NCBI GenBank assembly: GCA_044338255.1
Contig: JBIILZ010000004.1
Span: forward strand, 4,414 to 68,413
Reading direction: 5' to 3'
Source: CAIUVD01 sp044338255
GTDB lineage: Bacteria > Planctomycetota > UBA11346
DNA: 64,000 bases
Made by a program: the position numbers and the translations under genes. Shown here piece by piece: positions 1 through 8,176 of the stretch. The number at the start of each line of letters is the position of its first letter. Within the stretch, counting starts at the first letter, position 1. The notes under the pieces are model-generated. The model did not search any database. It was not told where the DNA came from and saw only the letters and a list, made by a program, of their open reading frames with translations.

Positions 1-1407
1 ACGATCGAGGATGGCCTGCGTGGTGCGCTGGGCTGGCTCTAGCGCCGACCATTCATTAAACGCCCGCTGGGCTGAGCGGAAGATCTCATCGACGGTCGTG
101 TGGGTGCGCAGCTTGGCACTGAGCTTGGCTTCATCGCCCTCATAGGCCAAGGCGATCTGATTCTTGAGGTCGTTAAAGCGGTTGTTGACCGGGGTGGCTG
201 AAAGCATCAGCACTTTGGTTTTGACGCCGGACCTGATGACCTTGTTCATCAGCAGTTGATACCGTGTTTCTCGATCCTTGACGGCATCATTGTTGCGGAA
301 GTTGTGCGATTCGTCGATCACCACGAGATCGTAGTTACCCCAATTCACGCGATTCAGCGGCATGCCGTTGGAGGTGCCGCTGGTGCGCGACAAATCCGTG
401 TGGCAGAGGACATCGTAGCTGAAGCGGTCAGCCGCGAAGATGTTGGTGGTGAGATTGCGATTGAAATTGAGCCAGTTGTCGGAGAGCTTTTTCGGGCACA
501 GGACCAGAACGGACTTATTGCGCAGTTCATAGTACTTGATGACTGCCAAGGCGGTGAATGTTTTGCCAAGGCCGACGCTGTCAGCGAGAATGCAACCGTT
601 ATAAGTTTCCAGTTTATTAATGATGCCGGTGGCGGCATCGCGCTGGAAATTAAATAATTTTTTCCAGATCAGGGTGTCCAGGTAGCCGGTACGGTCGTTG
701 GGCAGGACGTCCTCGTTGATGTCGTCGAGGAACTCTTTGAAGATGTTGTACAACAGGTGGAAGTAGACCCGTTCAGGCGGATTTTCCTGGTATACCGTCT
801 CGATGTGACGGCAGAGCTCTTCGGTGACGTCCTGAAGCTTGCTGGTATCAGCCCAAATCTGATTGAAGAGCGCAACGAAGGTTTGCGCGTTTTCCGCCGT
901 ATCCATGCGGGTAACCACATTGGAGACGGCGTTGCCCTTCTGGTAACCGAGATCGACGGCACTGAAGCCATGAATCGGCAGATAGCAGGTGCGGTCATCC
1001 TTGGCGCTGACGCAGGCGAATTGCTGCATCGGGGCTTTGGTGTTGTTGGAGCGGAACGCGGCCTTGCGACGGATCCAGTCAGCGCACTCGCGGGCAATGG
1101 CCTTTTGGGTCATCTGGTTGCGCAGGTGAATCTCGAACTCGGTTCCATACAGACTGCGTTCGCGGTCGAGCTTGGGGATGAAGAACTCGCGATGTTCTTT
1201 GCGCACATGATCGGCGTGCTCATCGGGCAAGAAGGTCGGCGCGGTGAAGATGAACTCCAGGCCATCGACTTTTTGCAGCGCCTGTCTGAGTACCTCATAG
1301 GCGTACATCGAAAAACATGAGGCGGCGATCTGCACCTTGCTGCCGGCGCGTATCGTCTGCTTAAGGTCGTCGCCCAGGAGATCGTTGATGTTGTCGATGA
1401 TCTTCAT
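1..1407 (-). CDS. PLD-like/SNF2-family helicase, C-terminus cut by window edge
   Basis: The 469 visible residues begin MKIIDNINDLLGDDL. The first 200 or so resemble the phospholipase D-like region found in front of some SNF2 helicases, although no canonical HxK motif is visible; IHGFSAVDLG occupies that place. The helicase core follows: Walker A in ADSVGLGKT, motif Ia in LVLCPKKLSDNW, motif II in VVIDESHNFRN and motif III in LMLSATPVNNRF. Motifs IV to VI are beyond the edge. Related proteins occur in anti-phage islands next to methyltransferases or nucleases, but partners here would be outside the window. ATG 1407 is chosen because MKIIDN looks like the family start; an in-frame ATG 36 bases upstream is possible. 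Confidence 0.85.
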   Translation of the reverse strand, partial: MKIIDNINDLLGDDLKQTIRAGSKVQIAASCFSMYAYEVLRQALQKVDGLEFIFTAPTFLPDEHADHVRKEHREFFIPKLDRERSLYGTEFEIHLRNQMTQKAIARECADWIRRKAAFRSNNTKAPMQQFACVSAKDDRTCYLPIHGFSAVDLGYQKGNAVSNVVTRMDTAENAQTFVALFNQIWADTSKLQDVTEELCRHIETVYQENPPERVYFHLLYNIFKEFLDDINEDVLPNDRTGYLDTLIWKKLFNFQRDAATGIINKLETYNGCILADSVGLGKTFTALAVIKYYELRNKSVLVLCPKKLSDNWLNFNRNLTTNIFAADRFSYDVLCHTDLSRTSGTSNGMPLNRVNWGNYDLVVIDESHNFRNNDAVKDRETRYQLLMNKVIRSGVKTKVLMLSATPVNNRFNDLKNQIALAYEGDEAKLSAKLRTHTTVDEIFRSAQRAFNEWSALEPAQRTTQAILDR

Positions 1408-1480
1408 GACGCGACCACGTATCGCCGCATGTGCGGGCATCCGGGCACGGACGCTCCGATCATGGTCATAATAATAGGGG

Positions 1481-1711
1481 TCACGAGCGGCCCTTCTTGA
1501 CGGGCAGGGGCTTTTTCAGCGCCGCTGGAATGGAGTGGATGTCACGGGCCAGGGCGTCGATGTCCGCCTTCAGCAGCATCCGGTAGCCGTTTACCGGATG
1601 GCGCTTGGCGCGTAGCAGGCCAGCAATCACCCAATTGCGCACGGTTCCAGCCGTAACTCCGAGGCACTTTGCGGCTTCGCTGACCAACATGAACTCGGGG
1701 GCGGACGGCAT
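1481..1711 (-). CDS. Excisionase-like HTH_17 DNA-binding protein
   Basis: This 76-residue protein is a single MerR-like winged helix of the excisionase type: LVSEAAKCLGVTAGTVRNW is the helix-turn-helix and RHPVNGYRMLLKADIDAL the wing and following helix. The tail is basic (KKPLPVKKGRS). It lies 73 bases upstream of the helicase on the same strand and may be cotranscribed with it. Such small proteins act as recombination directionality factors or as local repressors. The recombinase is almost 10 kb away, so a regulatory role for the helicase gene is as likely as excision. Confidence 0.8.
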   Translation of the reverse strand: MPSAPEFMLVSEAAKCLGVTAGTVRNWVIAGLLRAKRHPVNGYRMLLKADIDALARDIHSIPAALKKPLPVKKGRS

Positions 1712-2118
1712 GTGGCCACCCTATGGCATGGTGGGGTTAGTCAAACCCTACAAAGCGTTCAAACCAGGGGGCTTCGAGGACCTACGGCAAGCCCCAATTG
1801 GAAGGCACTTTGTCGAGCTGGTACTGAGTCATCGGGAGGCTCGGGGCCACGCACGCCAGATCGTGATTAGGTGCAATGGAGTTGGACTTCATTTCGAGGC
1901 GCTACCGCTGCGAAGTCACGTTCAGTTCCGGCTGCGTTCGATGGCACTTTGTGATGGTGAATTTCAACCGGAATCGGCTGCATTATTTTGTGTACGCCAA
2001 CCAGCGATTTCATGCGCAGGTTTTTTTTTGAGGATGTTTTTTTTTCAAAAATGTTCTTGAGGCATCGCCACCAAGCACCGTCCGGTGATGGCCGATTGCC
2101 AACGCTTGAAAGAGGTAG

Positions 2119-2181
2119 CCAGACAGCCTTTTCCCGGATAGATTTCGCTTCGCGAAATCTATCCGGGAAAAGGCTGTCTGG
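2119..2181. repeat. Perfect 30-bp inverted repeat with a 3-nt loop
   Basis: Bases 2119-2148 are the exact reverse complement of 2152-2181, separated by TTC. Each arm starts CCAGACAGCC and contains TTTTCCCGGATAGATTTCGC. There is no T-tract, so it does not look like an intrinsic terminator. It could be a folded-back mobile repeat, a single-stranded or relaxase-type origin, or a structured RNA. Confidence 0.9.
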
Positions 2182-2280
2182 TGATGATTTCCGGCAGCGA
2201 ATAGCGCCAACAAAGGCAGCTCATTGTTCCGGCGAGAGCAAACTGCCCGAGTTGCGATTACGGGTCACCACAACCTTCCT

Positions 2281-2592
2281 AGGTGTCGACAAGGTGTTCC
2301 TGAGGTGTCGTCTCTTGTAGGTCTTGTAAATACAGCTCTTTATCTCCTCAGTCGACACCTTCGACACCTCGACACCTCTTTTAGAGACTCTGAGAGAATA
2401 ATTGTGTCAGTGGAAAAGTGGTTGTGGACTCTGACTTCAGGCCATCTTTCCCAAGTAAAAAACCATAATGCGGATGTACACATCTAGCCCTATGCCGCAA
2501 AGCGCGAGGGCCATTGGTGTCGAGGTGCCAGTTCGAGTCATAACGATATGCCAGGAAATGGATTCGGCCAAATAACACCTGTTTTGACACCT
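2281..2592. repeat. Cluster of TCGACACCT/AGGTGTCGA short repeats (iteron-like)
   Basis: AGGTGTCGA occurs at 2281-2289, with AGGTGTCGT at 2303-2311 and a partial copy near 2292. The opposite orientation TCGACACCT occurs three times almost end to end at 2352-2360, 2361-2369 and 2369-2377, with a TGACACCT copy at 2585-2592. Two head-to-head groups flank an AT-richer spacer with TAAATACA. Tight spacing and short units resemble iterons or a partition site; the ParB-like gene is close by. Confidence 0.6.
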
Positions 2593-2697
2593 CCGACACT
2601 GGTATTTCATAGTCTCGTGGGTTGGACGATGGGTGAAATGAGGCGATTGTGATAGGAGGTCACCATGATGAATCGTCATAGACGGCCGGGGCGCAGT

Positions 2698-2733
2698 AAA
2701 AAAAAGCCAGCTTCCGGAAAGCCGGAAGCTGGC
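2698..2733 (-). terminator. Rho-independent terminator of the ParB-like gene
   Basis: A perfect 12-bp stem (2706-2717 with 2722-2733), GCCAGCTTCCGG and its complement around a 4-nt loop, is followed on the minus strand by eight Ts (A-run 2698-2705). It lies 26 bases past the stop of the minus-strand gene ending at 2760. Confidence 0.9.
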
Positions 2734-2759
2734 CATTGCTTCAGTTATTGTCCTGCAAT

Positions 2760-3665
2760 TTACGCTGCGATCTCTTTCGCCACGGAGCGACGAGCACGCA
2801 AGGCAATGTTGATGTCATCCCGCAGGGAACGCAGAGCAATGAGGCTGACAGTGGTCCATGACTTCACTTCTTTCATCGAAGTCGTCAAAGAATTTACGGC
2901 TGTCAGAGCATTCTTTTCATTATCGCTGGGGCTCTCCTCGGAGACGCTTGGCTGTGCCGTGGGAGTCGCAGAAGATTTATATTCATTGATGATGCGAATT
3001 GCCTGATGGAGGGACGTCTCTTTCGCAACTAACGCACGACAATGCGTGCCACTGCGAGCAACGTGAACATATTGCTCGACCTGACTTTGGCTGAATCCAC
3101 GATCTTTCCCAAGGACCTCACGAAACCACACGTGGACCGCATGGGAACGCTTTTTCGATTCGCCGAGCACAAAATTTGTGCCCACATTTTCGTATGCGGC
3201 CAATACCAAGTCAGCACGCTCCAGCAGGGAAAGTTCACGGGTGGCAAGCTCCTGAAATGCAGCCGCTGGACCATCTTCCACCACCTGAGTGGTGGGCTTG
3301 ATCTGCAATTCATTACAAATATTCATCAGCGTGCCGCCAGACCACACGACACCCTTTGAATCCACGAGGATTGGACGAGGGAGCCCAAATTTCTGCACGT
3401 ACGCCTTTTCAGCCTCATAGTGCGGCCCGCAAGTTTCGGGAATGGGCAGACCGGGAATCTGGGCCAAGCCGGTAATGAAGGAACCGTCTGGGCGCGAGTC
3501 ATTGTCGTGTAGGTTGTCTTGTGGATCTGCCACCACAGTAGATTTCTCATCAATGCGCATGCTGGGCTTGCGCTTTTTTGCTACGGCGCATGGCTGACTG
3601 GCGGTGGGGTCGATCTCTCCTTTGACATCAGAGGGAGAGAAGGTGGTGGGTGTTGAGGAATTCAT
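2760..3665 (-). CDS. ParB-like partition/replication-associated protein
   Basis: 301 residues. The centre has a ParB/Srx-like stretch (PRPILVDSKGVVWSGGTLMN, about residues 120-140), followed by a helical block (TRELSLLERADLVLAAY) and a possible helix-turn-helix (GFSQSQVEQYVHVARSG), the order seen in ParB and RepB-like proteins. The canonical GxHR motif is replaced by GGTLM. A disordered charged N-terminus and a C-terminal helical tail flank the core. ATG 3665 is preferred because AAGGA lies about nine bases upstream and the longer reading frame has no site. Candidate palindromic binding repeats sit about 165 to 230 bases upstream, and a strong terminator follows. No ParA lies beside it, so it may be a regulator or replication factor rather than a segregation protein. 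Confidence 0.6.
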   Translation of the reverse strand: MNSSTPTTFSPSDVKGEIDPTASQPCAVAKKRKPSMRIDEKSTVVADPQDNLHDNDSRPDGSFITGLAQIPGLPIPETCGPHYEAEKAYVQKFGLPRPILVDSKGVVWSGGTLMNICNELQIKPTTQVVEDGPAAAFQELATRELSLLERADLVLAAYENVGTNFVLGESKKRSHAVHVWFREVLGKDRGFSQSQVEQYVHVARSGTHCRALVAKETSLHQAIRIINEYKSSATPTAQPSVSEESPSDNEKNALTAVNSLTTSMKEVKSWTTVSLIALRSLRDDINIALRARRSVAKEIAA

Positions 3666-4549
3666 GGAAGTGCGTCCTTGGTCTGGATTGACGGCACATG
3701 GGTGCCGAAAAAGCAAAGCCCGAGAACCACACAACGACCGGCCCAAGGGAATCCCTGGGGCATAGGCATCAACTTCGATTTAGCGCGAGGGTGACGCATC
3801 GTACATCCGGTAGCAGTGAGGGGCTCGGGTCGGAAGCGCGGGCAAAGCCGTGGTTCCGATAGATTCGGAAGCGCGGACGAAGCCGTGATTCCGATATGTG
3901 CCCCCCGACACGCGTACGTGACCGGGATGGATGCGTCGTTGACGAGGAGCCTGATCGCTCGCTCGGCTGAGGAAGCTGTTGCCAGCTGTGGCGGTGACAG
4001 CCGCCGTCCTCTGAAAACACTATGAGCGTCAATCATAAATATGCAAGAACACCCTATAAAATGCGGCCATTTCAGGAGATAAGGTATCTGGCGATCAAAA
4101 CATCGTCGGCGCGCCGCAACTCTGCGGCCACCTCATCACCGGTGGCCATGTTGGCTGCCGGGTTCATCCCCAGCACCGAGGGCAGACCCATGATCACGAT
4201 CCACGAACAGCAGCTTTCATCCATGCGCCTGAACAGTCGGGAGGCGAGTGGCGGTGTCGCCGCCAGCTACTTCGAACGTCGCCACCATCAACTACCACGC
4301 GACTGGCCCAGCGCGGTGTCGCGATTTCTGGATCGTGGCCCTGGACGGAATCTGCCTAAACCAAGTGCTGCGTCGCAGCCGTTGCCCAGACGCCGCGCGG
4401 CCTGAGTTGGTCGCCATCACGGTGCGAGTTTTCACCGACTCGCATCAGCGACTGTCTCACTGCCGACCATGGCAAGCCATGCCAGCCAACATCTGCATGG
4501 CTGTCATCTTGAGAACCCGCAAGCCACTGCGCACGATGGGCTGTTAGCT
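3666..4549. other. Intergenic region with palindromic repeats; no confident gene
   Basis: This 884-base stretch separates the minus-strand ParB-like gene from the plus-strand module. It holds two 31-bp imperfect palindromes (3830-3895). Frames are open from about 4022 to 4405 and 4248 to 4547, but they overlap each other, lack recognisable domains and lack clear ribosome-binding sites, so no gene is called. It may contain a decayed gene. CCCTATAAAATGC near 4054 could belong to a promoter for the rightward genes. Confidence 0.5.
3830..3895. repeat. Two 31-bp direct repeats, each an imperfect palindrome (candidate parS/operator)
   Basis: Copies at 3830-3860 and 3865-3895 have a 35-bp period and differ at three positions. 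Each begins TCGGAAGCGCGG and ends CCGTGRTTCCGAT, so its two halves are near reverse complements (10 of 12). Tandem palindromes upstream of a ParB-like gene are what an autoregulated partition site looks like; the link is inferred from position. Confidence 0.65.
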
Positions 4550-4840
4550 ATGGCAGAATCACGACCACCGGACCGACGAGTACTCTCAGTACGCCTTACG
4601 ATCAAACAGATCCAACGTCTGAAGCGGGTGTGCCGCGATGGCGCAGGTAAACCGTTATATTTGACATTGGCTGGCTTGGTCGAGGCGGCTCTCAACGCTG
4701 AACTCGATCGCGTCGAAAAAATTCTGGATCAGAGCATTGTCGATCCTGACGAGACCACGCTGTTGGATCGGCGCACGAAGCCGATCACCGGACGCATGTC
4801 GCGGATCAATAACTCGCAAGCGCGTTCCTCTTTGGAATAG
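4550..4840 (+). CDS. Small hypothetical protein, possible ribbon-helix-helix
   Basis: 96 residues beginning MAESRPPDRRVLSV. The stretch RVLSVRLTIKQIQRLKRVCR could be a beta strand plus helix of a ribbon-helix-helix fold, followed by LTLAGLVEAALNAEL as the second helix. The C-terminus is basic and probably disordered. The frame is open upstream, but ATG 4550 starts at the edge of the recognisable fold. It is the first gene of the rightward block, 33 bases before the EcsC-like gene, and might regulate that block. No close family is recognised. Confidence 0.55.
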   Translation: MAESRPPDRRVLSVRLTIKQIQRLKRVCRDGAGKPLYLTLAGLVEAALNAELDRVEKILDQSIVDPDETTLLDRRTKPITGRMSRINNSQARSSLE

Positions 4841-4873
4841 CACGGAAGTTATTTCAGGAACCAGGGAAATCAG

Positions 4874-5503
4874 ATGAGCAACGACGTCAGCACCCATACC
4901 GCCACCACCGCGCAGCGCATTCAAAACGCGTTGATGGACATCGTGGGGTCGGTGCCGACGCCGAGTTGTACAACCTCATCGAATCCTAAGCAGGAAGCCA
5001 GCAAGCTGGTGTCTCGTGCCAAAGCACAGGCTTCTGCCATCGCGGGCAGTTTGGCGTTGCCGCCGGGGCCATTTGGAATGATCACCATTGTTCCAGATAT
5101 AATCATGATCTGGAAAACTCAGGCGCAGCTCGTCGCCGATATTGCGGCTCTCTATGGCAAGACCACCGAGCTGAAGCAGGAGGCGATGTTGTATTGTCTG
5201 TTCCGCCACGGTGTCGCCAGCCTTGCTCGCGATGTCCTCATGCGTGTGGGCGAACGTGTCGTTATTCGTCGTGCTGGGCTGCGCTTTATGCAAAAGATGC
5301 TCGCCCAGGTTGGCGTTCGGATCACGCAAAAAGTCATCGGTAAAACCATTGCGCGGTGGATCCCGCTTGCGGGTGCCGTCGCGGTGGCGGGCTATGCGTG
5401 GCATGATACCGCTAAAGTTGGCGAGACGGCGATCGACTTGTTCAGCCAGCAACTGGCGCTTGATGATAAAACTACGGAGGACGCACCCGTACCTGCCGCG
5501 TGA
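4874..5503 (+). CDS. EcsC-like membrane-associated protein
   Basis: 209 residues. The middle (about 55-110) follows the EcsC pattern: LALPPGPFGMITIVPDIIMIWKTQ, a hydrophobic turn, then LVADIAALYGK. Further helices (WIPLAGAVAVAGYAW, about 165-180) look membrane-associated. EcsC-domain proteins are widespread but biochemically poorly understood; a role in membrane or transport processes is only inferred. ATG 4874 has an AGGGAAA-type site just upstream. A hairpin terminator follows at 5536, which would separate it from the recombination genes. Confidence 0.65.
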   Translation: MSNDVSTHTATTAQRIQNALMDIVGSVPTPSCTTSSNPKQEASKLVSRAKAQASAIAGSLALPPGPFGMITIVPDIIMIWKTQAQLVADIAALYGKTTELKQEAMLYCLFRHGVASLARDVLMRVGERVVIRRAGLRFMQKMLAQVGVRITQKVIGKTIARWIPLAGAVAVAGYAWHDTAKVGETAIDLFSQQLALDDKTTEDAPVPAA

Positions 5504-5535
5504 CCGTGTGCGCACAGAATCTGCCTCATCACGTT

Positions 5536-5566
5536 ACCCCGCCGATTTCTCGGCGGGGTTATTCTT
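5536..5566 (+). terminator. Hairpin terminator after the EcsC-like gene
   Basis: A perfect 9-bp stem ACCCCGCCG (5536-5544) with its complement (5551-5559), loop ATTTCT, is followed by TATTCTT. The T-tract is weak, so termination may be partial. Confidence 0.7.
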
Positions 5567-5597
5567 ATCCATCTTCTTCGCACCAAAGGCACTTACC

Positions 5598-6080
5598 ATG
5601 GCCATGAAATTGATCGTCACCATTTCCAAGAAAATTCCTGGTCCGCAGGACTATTCGTCCACCCAATCGTCGGTTTCTATCGAAGGCGAATTAGCCATCG
5701 GCCAAGATCCCGTGATTGAGGCAGCGCGGCTTCAGGCCCAAGCCGTTCAGGCCGTAGATCAGTTTCTTGGCCTCGCTCCCCAGGTTCAGACAGCGATTGC
5801 CCCGCCACAACCGGCGAACACGCACGCGTCATCGCATGCTGCTGCCCCAGGCGCACGTCCCGAGGTGACAACTGCTTCTCGCCCCTATCGCACTGGAAAC
5901 CAGCGCCGCAGTGCGATCACACCAGCGCAAATGCGCTTTCTTCAGACACTGATCACGGACACCAACACGTCGCTGCCAGCCATCTTGGCGCATCATGAGA
6001 TTGGCGGTTTAGATCAGTTGTCAGCAGCAGCGGCGAGCTCGTTGATCGACGAGCTGCGCGCACGCGCGGTGCGGGCATGA
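5598..6080 (+). CDS. Hypothetical protein preceding a phage-type exonuclease
   Basis: 160 residues in three parts. The first is a beta-rich start (MAMKLIVTISKKIPG and on to about residue 45), of the kind seen in small phage proteins. A low-complexity Ala/Gln/Pro linker follows (about 50-105). Last is a compact helical end, ITPAQMRFLQTL to SSLIDELRARAVRA, like the C-terminal module of some phage recombination proteins. It overlaps the start of the exonuclease gene by ATGA (6077-6080), which implies translational coupling and a shared task. It could be a single-strand-binding or annealing partner, but no known recombinase family is recognised. AAAGG lies about nine bases before ATG 5598. Confidence 0.65.
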   Translation: MAMKLIVTISKKIPGPQDYSSTQSSVSIEGELAIGQDPVIEAARLQAQAVQAVDQFLGLAPQVQTAIAPPQPANTHASSHAAAPGARPEVTTASRPYRTGNQRRSAITPAQMRFLQTLITDTNTSLPAILAHHEIGGLDQLSAAAASSLIDELRARAVRA

Positions 6081-6892
6081 CGAACGTCACCATCATTCCG
6101 CCAGGCACGGAAACGGCTGAGGTATATCGGGCGTCCGGCGCGTGGGGCAGTAGTTTGATCTCAAAATTCTTGGCTTCGCCCAGATTGGCCCACGCGATCA
6201 AAACTGGCGCTTACAAAGAGCCAGAGACAGCAGCGATGCGCACCGGAACGTATTTCCATCAACTACTTGATCCCGGATCTGGCTTTGACCAACACCATCG
6301 CTGTGGTCCTGACGCCGATCGACGCACGACCATCTGGAAAACAGCTGAAGCCGCTGCGAAGGACGAAGGCATTGCCTTGCTGCCGAAAGATGATTGGGAC
6401 GCGCTCCATCGCATGGCAGACAGCGTGCGCTCGAATCCCGTGGCAGCGTCGCTGCTACACGGGGCAGAACATGAAACTGGATTTCGCATGGCGCATGGCC
6501 CTATTCAGCTCCAAGGCCGGACAGATCTTCTACACCGATGGGACCACCTCGCTGATCTCAAGACGACGACCGACCTCAATGACTTCGGCAAATCCGTTGT
6601 CAATTATGGCTATCACCGGCAAGCCGCACTCTACCGCTGGATTGTACATGAGGCGTGTGGCAAGTGGTTGCCGTTCTCATTTATTTTAGTTGAGAAGGCG
6701 GAGCCATTTTATCGTTGCCGCGTGATCGACCTGACCGATGAATTCCTTGAGATCGGCCAATCCGAAGTCGAGTCGGCATTGGCGGACATCGTTGATCGCA
6801 CTGTGCGCAATGACTGGTCGGATCATCGTGATGCTGACTCCATTGCGCCACCGCATTGGCTTCGCGAATCCATGCACCAACGCGCTGCCTGA
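6077..6892 (+). CDS. PDDEXK-like exodeoxyribonuclease (RecE/exonuclease VIII type, PF12684)
   Basis: 271 residues. Family features are a conserved GTYFHQLL helix (about residues 57-64), Glu133 in EHETGF, Asp150 in QGRTDLL, and Asp160 with Lys162 in LADLKTTTD, forming the metal-binding nuclease core. A YGYHRQAALYR helix (177-187) matches the Q-x-x-x-Y element of RecB-like nucleases. These enzymes resect double-stranded ends in phage and element recombination and usually work with an annealing protein. It starts by ATGA overlap with the preceding gene, its likely partner. No RecT- or Erf-type annealing protein is seen. Confidence 0.85.
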   Translation: MTNVTIIPPGTETAEVYRASGAWGSSLISKFLASPRLAHAIKTGAYKEPETAAMRTGTYFHQLLDPGSGFDQHHRCGPDADRRTTIWKTAEAAAKDEGIALLPKDDWDALHRMADSVRSNPVAASLLHGAEHETGFRMAHGPIQLQGRTDLLHRWDHLADLKTTTDLNDFGKSVVNYGYHRQAALYRWIVHEACGKWLPFSFILVEKAEPFYRCRVIDLTDEFLEIGQSEVESALADIVDRTVRNDWSDHRDADSIAPPHWLRESMHQRAA

Positions 6893-6906
6893 TATAGGAG
6901 GTTTTG

Positions 6907-7752
6907 ATGACTGACGCATCCAAGACGCCAACGCGGTTGATCCCATTCGATGAGTGCATCGACAACCTTATCGTACGCATACAGCCCACTGACGCGGACG
7001 ATTGCGCATGGTGGGCGGACGAGGGCGCATGGAGGAAACGCACGACCATTGGCCCGTTCATTGGCTTGACGGGAGTCATGAAGCCCAATTCGCTCACCGT
7101 TGTCCAAGCGCCCCGTCTGTTGGCAGCTGATGTGACTCTCGCCACCGCACTCGCCGTGGCGCATGCCGGCGGACACGTGCTCGTTGTCGATTTGCGCGAT
7201 GCCGAAATAGATGTCGTGCAGCGCATCGGGCTGGTTCATGTGGGTATGCCTGAGTTATCGCATTCACGATTAGCCATGAATGCTGCAACGGCTAATGACA
7301 TCGCAACTCGCCTAATGGAACTCAGTGCGCTGCCGATTACGGTGGCGGTTGATCGACATCTGAAAATGTCCGATCTCTCGTCGTTGACGATCAAATGGGC
7401 TTTAGCTCAGTCGAAGCCTGATCTACCATTTTCAATCGGCCTTCTGGTCATCACGGGTGTTGAGCGCATGGTGCACGACGCTGAGCAGTGGCGTGCGTTG
7501 AGTATTATAGCGAGGCAGGTGCGCTGTTCGATGTTGGTGGCGTTGGCGACGGAAGAGCGACCGCAGGCAGATGAATACCGCAAGTCGGACGACCGTGCCG
7601 ATACATGGATCCGATGCGATGAGATGGTTGAAATACATACAGAAAGAAGCGGAACGTATCAGCCAGTCTTAGAACGTTGTTGGCTTCGGCCACCAACCAC
7701 ATTGCCAATGATCGTGCATGATCCATTACGTGGTCGTTGTACGATAAGCTAA
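6907..7752 (+). CDS. DnaB/KaiC-like ATPase-fold protein with lost nucleotide-binding motifs
   Basis: 281 residues. The sequence tracks the C-terminal domain of DnaB-type helicases: TTIGPFIGLTGVMKPNSLTVVQAP corresponds to the segment leading into Walker A, GGHVLVVDLRDAE to the strand before the SLEM motif, and FSIGLLVITGVERM to Walker B. But the P-loop GKT is replaced by AAD, and the Walker B Asp by Thr, so ATP hydrolysis is unlikely. It may be an adaptor or structural paralogue in element replication. ATG 6907 is chosen for the strong AGGAGG seven bases before it. It follows the exonuclease by 14 bases. Confidence 0.65.
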   Translation: MTDASKTPTRLIPFDECIDNLIVRIQPTDADDCAWWADEGAWRKRTTIGPFIGLTGVMKPNSLTVVQAPRLLAADVTLATALAVAHAGGHVLVVDLRDAEIDVVQRIGLVHVGMPELSHSRLAMNAATANDIATRLMELSALPITVAVDRHLKMSDLSSLTIKWALAQSKPDLPFSIGLLVITGVERMVHDAEQWRALSIIARQVRCSMLVALATEERPQADEYRKSDDRADTWIRCDEMVEIHTERSGTYQPVLERCWLRPPTTLPMIVHDPLRGRCTIS

Positions 7753-7849
7753 TCACTGATTCACCGAAGAACTATGCGCTCGTTGCGCACGGCAATCACC
7801 ACCAGCACTGGCTTTTCAGCCGGGGCGTTTTCGTTTCTGGAGAAACCCC

Positions 7850-8065
7850 ATGTCCAAACTCAAGCGCCGCTATTCTTGGCCATCCTCGAAAATATCGAAG
7901 GATGTCATGTTTGAGGTCTATCAGGTGGCACAGGAAACTGGTCGACCGATCACTGACATCATTGCTGATGCGGTGCACAGCGCGATGAACACACGGTTCG
8001 ACCAGAACCAACGTCAGCCCATCGGTTTCATCCAGACCCAGCAGTCGCCGAGACCGGCAGCCTGA
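7850..8065 (+). CDS. Small hypothetical protein, ribbon-helix-helix-like
   Basis: 71 residues, basic at the start (MSKLKRRYSWPSSK). It then has ISKDVMFEVYQVAQETGRPITDIIADAVHSAMN, which fits the helix-turn-helix part of a ribbon-helix-helix or antitoxin-like DNA-binding fold. GGAGAAA sits about eight bases before ATG 7850. It lies between the DnaB-like and DUF932 genes with about 100-base gaps, so it may be separately expressed. No toxin partner is adjacent. Confidence 0.6.
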   Translation: MSKLKRRYSWPSSKISKDVMFEVYQVAQETGRPITDIIADAVHSAMNTRFDQNQRQPIGFIQTQQSPRPAA

Positions 8066-8176
8066 TTCGGATGCCTTGACCATCATTCACGACTTCTGGC
8101 GGACCGAGCAAGCTGTCCGCATCTTCCACGGCAATTTCGCAAATCTCTAACACCCATTACACAGAGGATTCATTTC

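Larger units (their letters stand above)
1712..2697. other. Intergenic region without a supported gene
   Basis: No frame here reads like a conserved protein. The stretch holds two T-runs (2022 to 2050), a long perfect palindrome (2119 to 2181) and a cluster of short direct and inverted AGGTGTCGA/TCGACACCT repeats (2281 to 2592). The frames open across the palindrome translate to mirror-like peptides and are artefacts of it. The region separates two minus-strand genes and may contain a replication, partition or recombination site. Confidence 0.6.

Noticed and set aside
2010..2320. Small ORFs crossing the 63-bp palindrome on both strands
   Set aside because: Both strands give nearly the same peptide because of the palindrome; there is no sign of selection on a protein.
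4022..4547. Two overlapping open frames in the left element
   Set aside because: No domain, no convincing ribosome-binding site and mutual overlap; at most a decayed gene.
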